Shown here: positions 14,080 through 14,167 of the stretch, piece by piece
Position numbering within the stretch: position 1 is the stretch's first letter
Layout of the letters: each line of letters begins with the position of its first letter
Source of the DNA: JAWVZU01 sp033722075
GTDB lineage: Bacteria; Pseudomonadota; Gammaproteobacteria; Xanthomonadales; SZUA-38
Reading direction: 5' to 3'
Length of the DNA stretch: 14,167 bases
NCBI GenBank assembly: GCA_033722075.1
Contig: JAWVZU010000075.1
Span: 1-14,167, forward strand
The notes under the pieces: model-generated
Database searches by the model: none
The model's input: only the letters and a program-made list of their open reading frames with translations
Told to the model about the DNA's origin: nothing
Program-made: the position numbers and the translations under genes

Positions 14080-14119
14080 ATTGTAGCGGGTTTGCGTTAC
14101 TATTCAGGTTGGGTTCAGG
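14080..14119 (-). promoter_or_regulatory. Promoter of the DUF4389 pair with 11-bp-spaced direct repeats
   Basis: Reading leftward, TACAAT (14085-14080, 5/6 to -10) lies 17 bp downstream of CCTGAA (14108-14103), which occurs again 11 bp further upstream (14119-14114). The 11-bp start-to-start spacing puts both copies on the same helix face, and the proximal copy sits where a -35 box would be. This is the arrangement typical of OmpR/PhoB-family response regulator sites. A start near 14073 would give a short leader with GGGAG before the ATG. Confidence 0.45.
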
Positions 14120-14142
14120 ACCCGCTGATTAAACTGCATGCC

Positions 14143-14167
14143 ATGATCCGCAAATGCCGACCAATGA
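14143..14167 (+). CDS. Possible start of a divergent gene cut by the right edge
   Basis: ATG at 14143 opens a frame of eight codons (MIRKCRPM) to the end of the window, divergent from the DUF4389 gene. No strong Shine-Dalgarno precedes it. This may be chance. Confidence 0.2.

Noticed and set aside
13553..14086. 177-codon plus-strand frame with Leu/Arg/Gly-rich sequence
   Set aside because: Antisense to the lysine-rich tail and membrane domain of the DUF4389 gene, which has a Shine-Dalgarno and recognisable motifs.
1..14167. A defence, secretion, phage or secondary-metabolite system
   Set aside because: No nuclease, helicase, toxin-antitoxin, integrase, NRPS/PKS or secretion motifs appear in any plausible gene; all long frames not listed are shadows.

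Overview
The window is about 14.2 kb of GC-rich, densely coded bacterial chromosome. It holds sixteen complete protein genes, one gene cut by the left edge, and possibly the first codons of another at the right edge. I see no rRNA, tRNA, CRISPR array, prophage, transposase or integrase. A full-length DNA polymerase I gene (polA) next to a divergent DUF2782 gene, together with a DUF4389 membrane protein, TspO and DUF2855, points to a gammaproteobacterium. The exact family (for example a Wenzhouxiangella- or Xanthomonadales-like lineage) is a guess from gene content only.

Layout. (1) 1-268: the end of a class II aldolase/adducin-family gene. (2) 269-477: non-coding, occupied mainly by a 158-bp imperfect inverted repeat (298-455) that looks like a MITE or other interspersed repeat. 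(3) 478-2764: a glutathione S-transferase gene divergent from an exported M20 zinc peptidase. (4) 2772-3737: a leftward pair, a guanine-deaminase-like nucleoside deaminase followed by TspO. (5) 3811-5597: a rightward overlapping pair, an exported UlaG-like metallo-hydrolase and a patatin-like lipase. (6) 5676-8813: five tightly packed rightward genes: SRPBCC protein, exported SixA-like histidine phosphatase, VOC protein, DUF2855 oxidoreductase-like protein and a membrane-anchored DUF6090-like protein. Three of the four junctions are start/stop overlaps and the fourth is a 3-bp gap. (7) 8836-9688: a leftward ArsR-family regulator and its AHSA1-type SRPBCC partner, preceded by an AT-rich 46-bp near-palindrome that overlaps the likely arsR promoter. 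(8) 9773-10219: a rightward STAS/SpoIIAA-like protein. (9) 10270-13376: DUF2782 divergent from polA. (10) 13403-14056: a leftward pair, a DUF4389 membrane protein with an acidic then lysine-rich tail and a 68-residue unknown protein, with 11-bp-spaced direct repeats at their likely promoter.

Most of the window is ordinary housekeeping or small accessory metabolism. I see no defence or mobile system. The points most worth a second look are the inverted-repeat element at 298-455, the ArsR operator/promoter with a probably leaderless mRNA, the five-gene coupled operon whose last two members have no known function, and the direct-repeat promoter of the DUF4389 pair.
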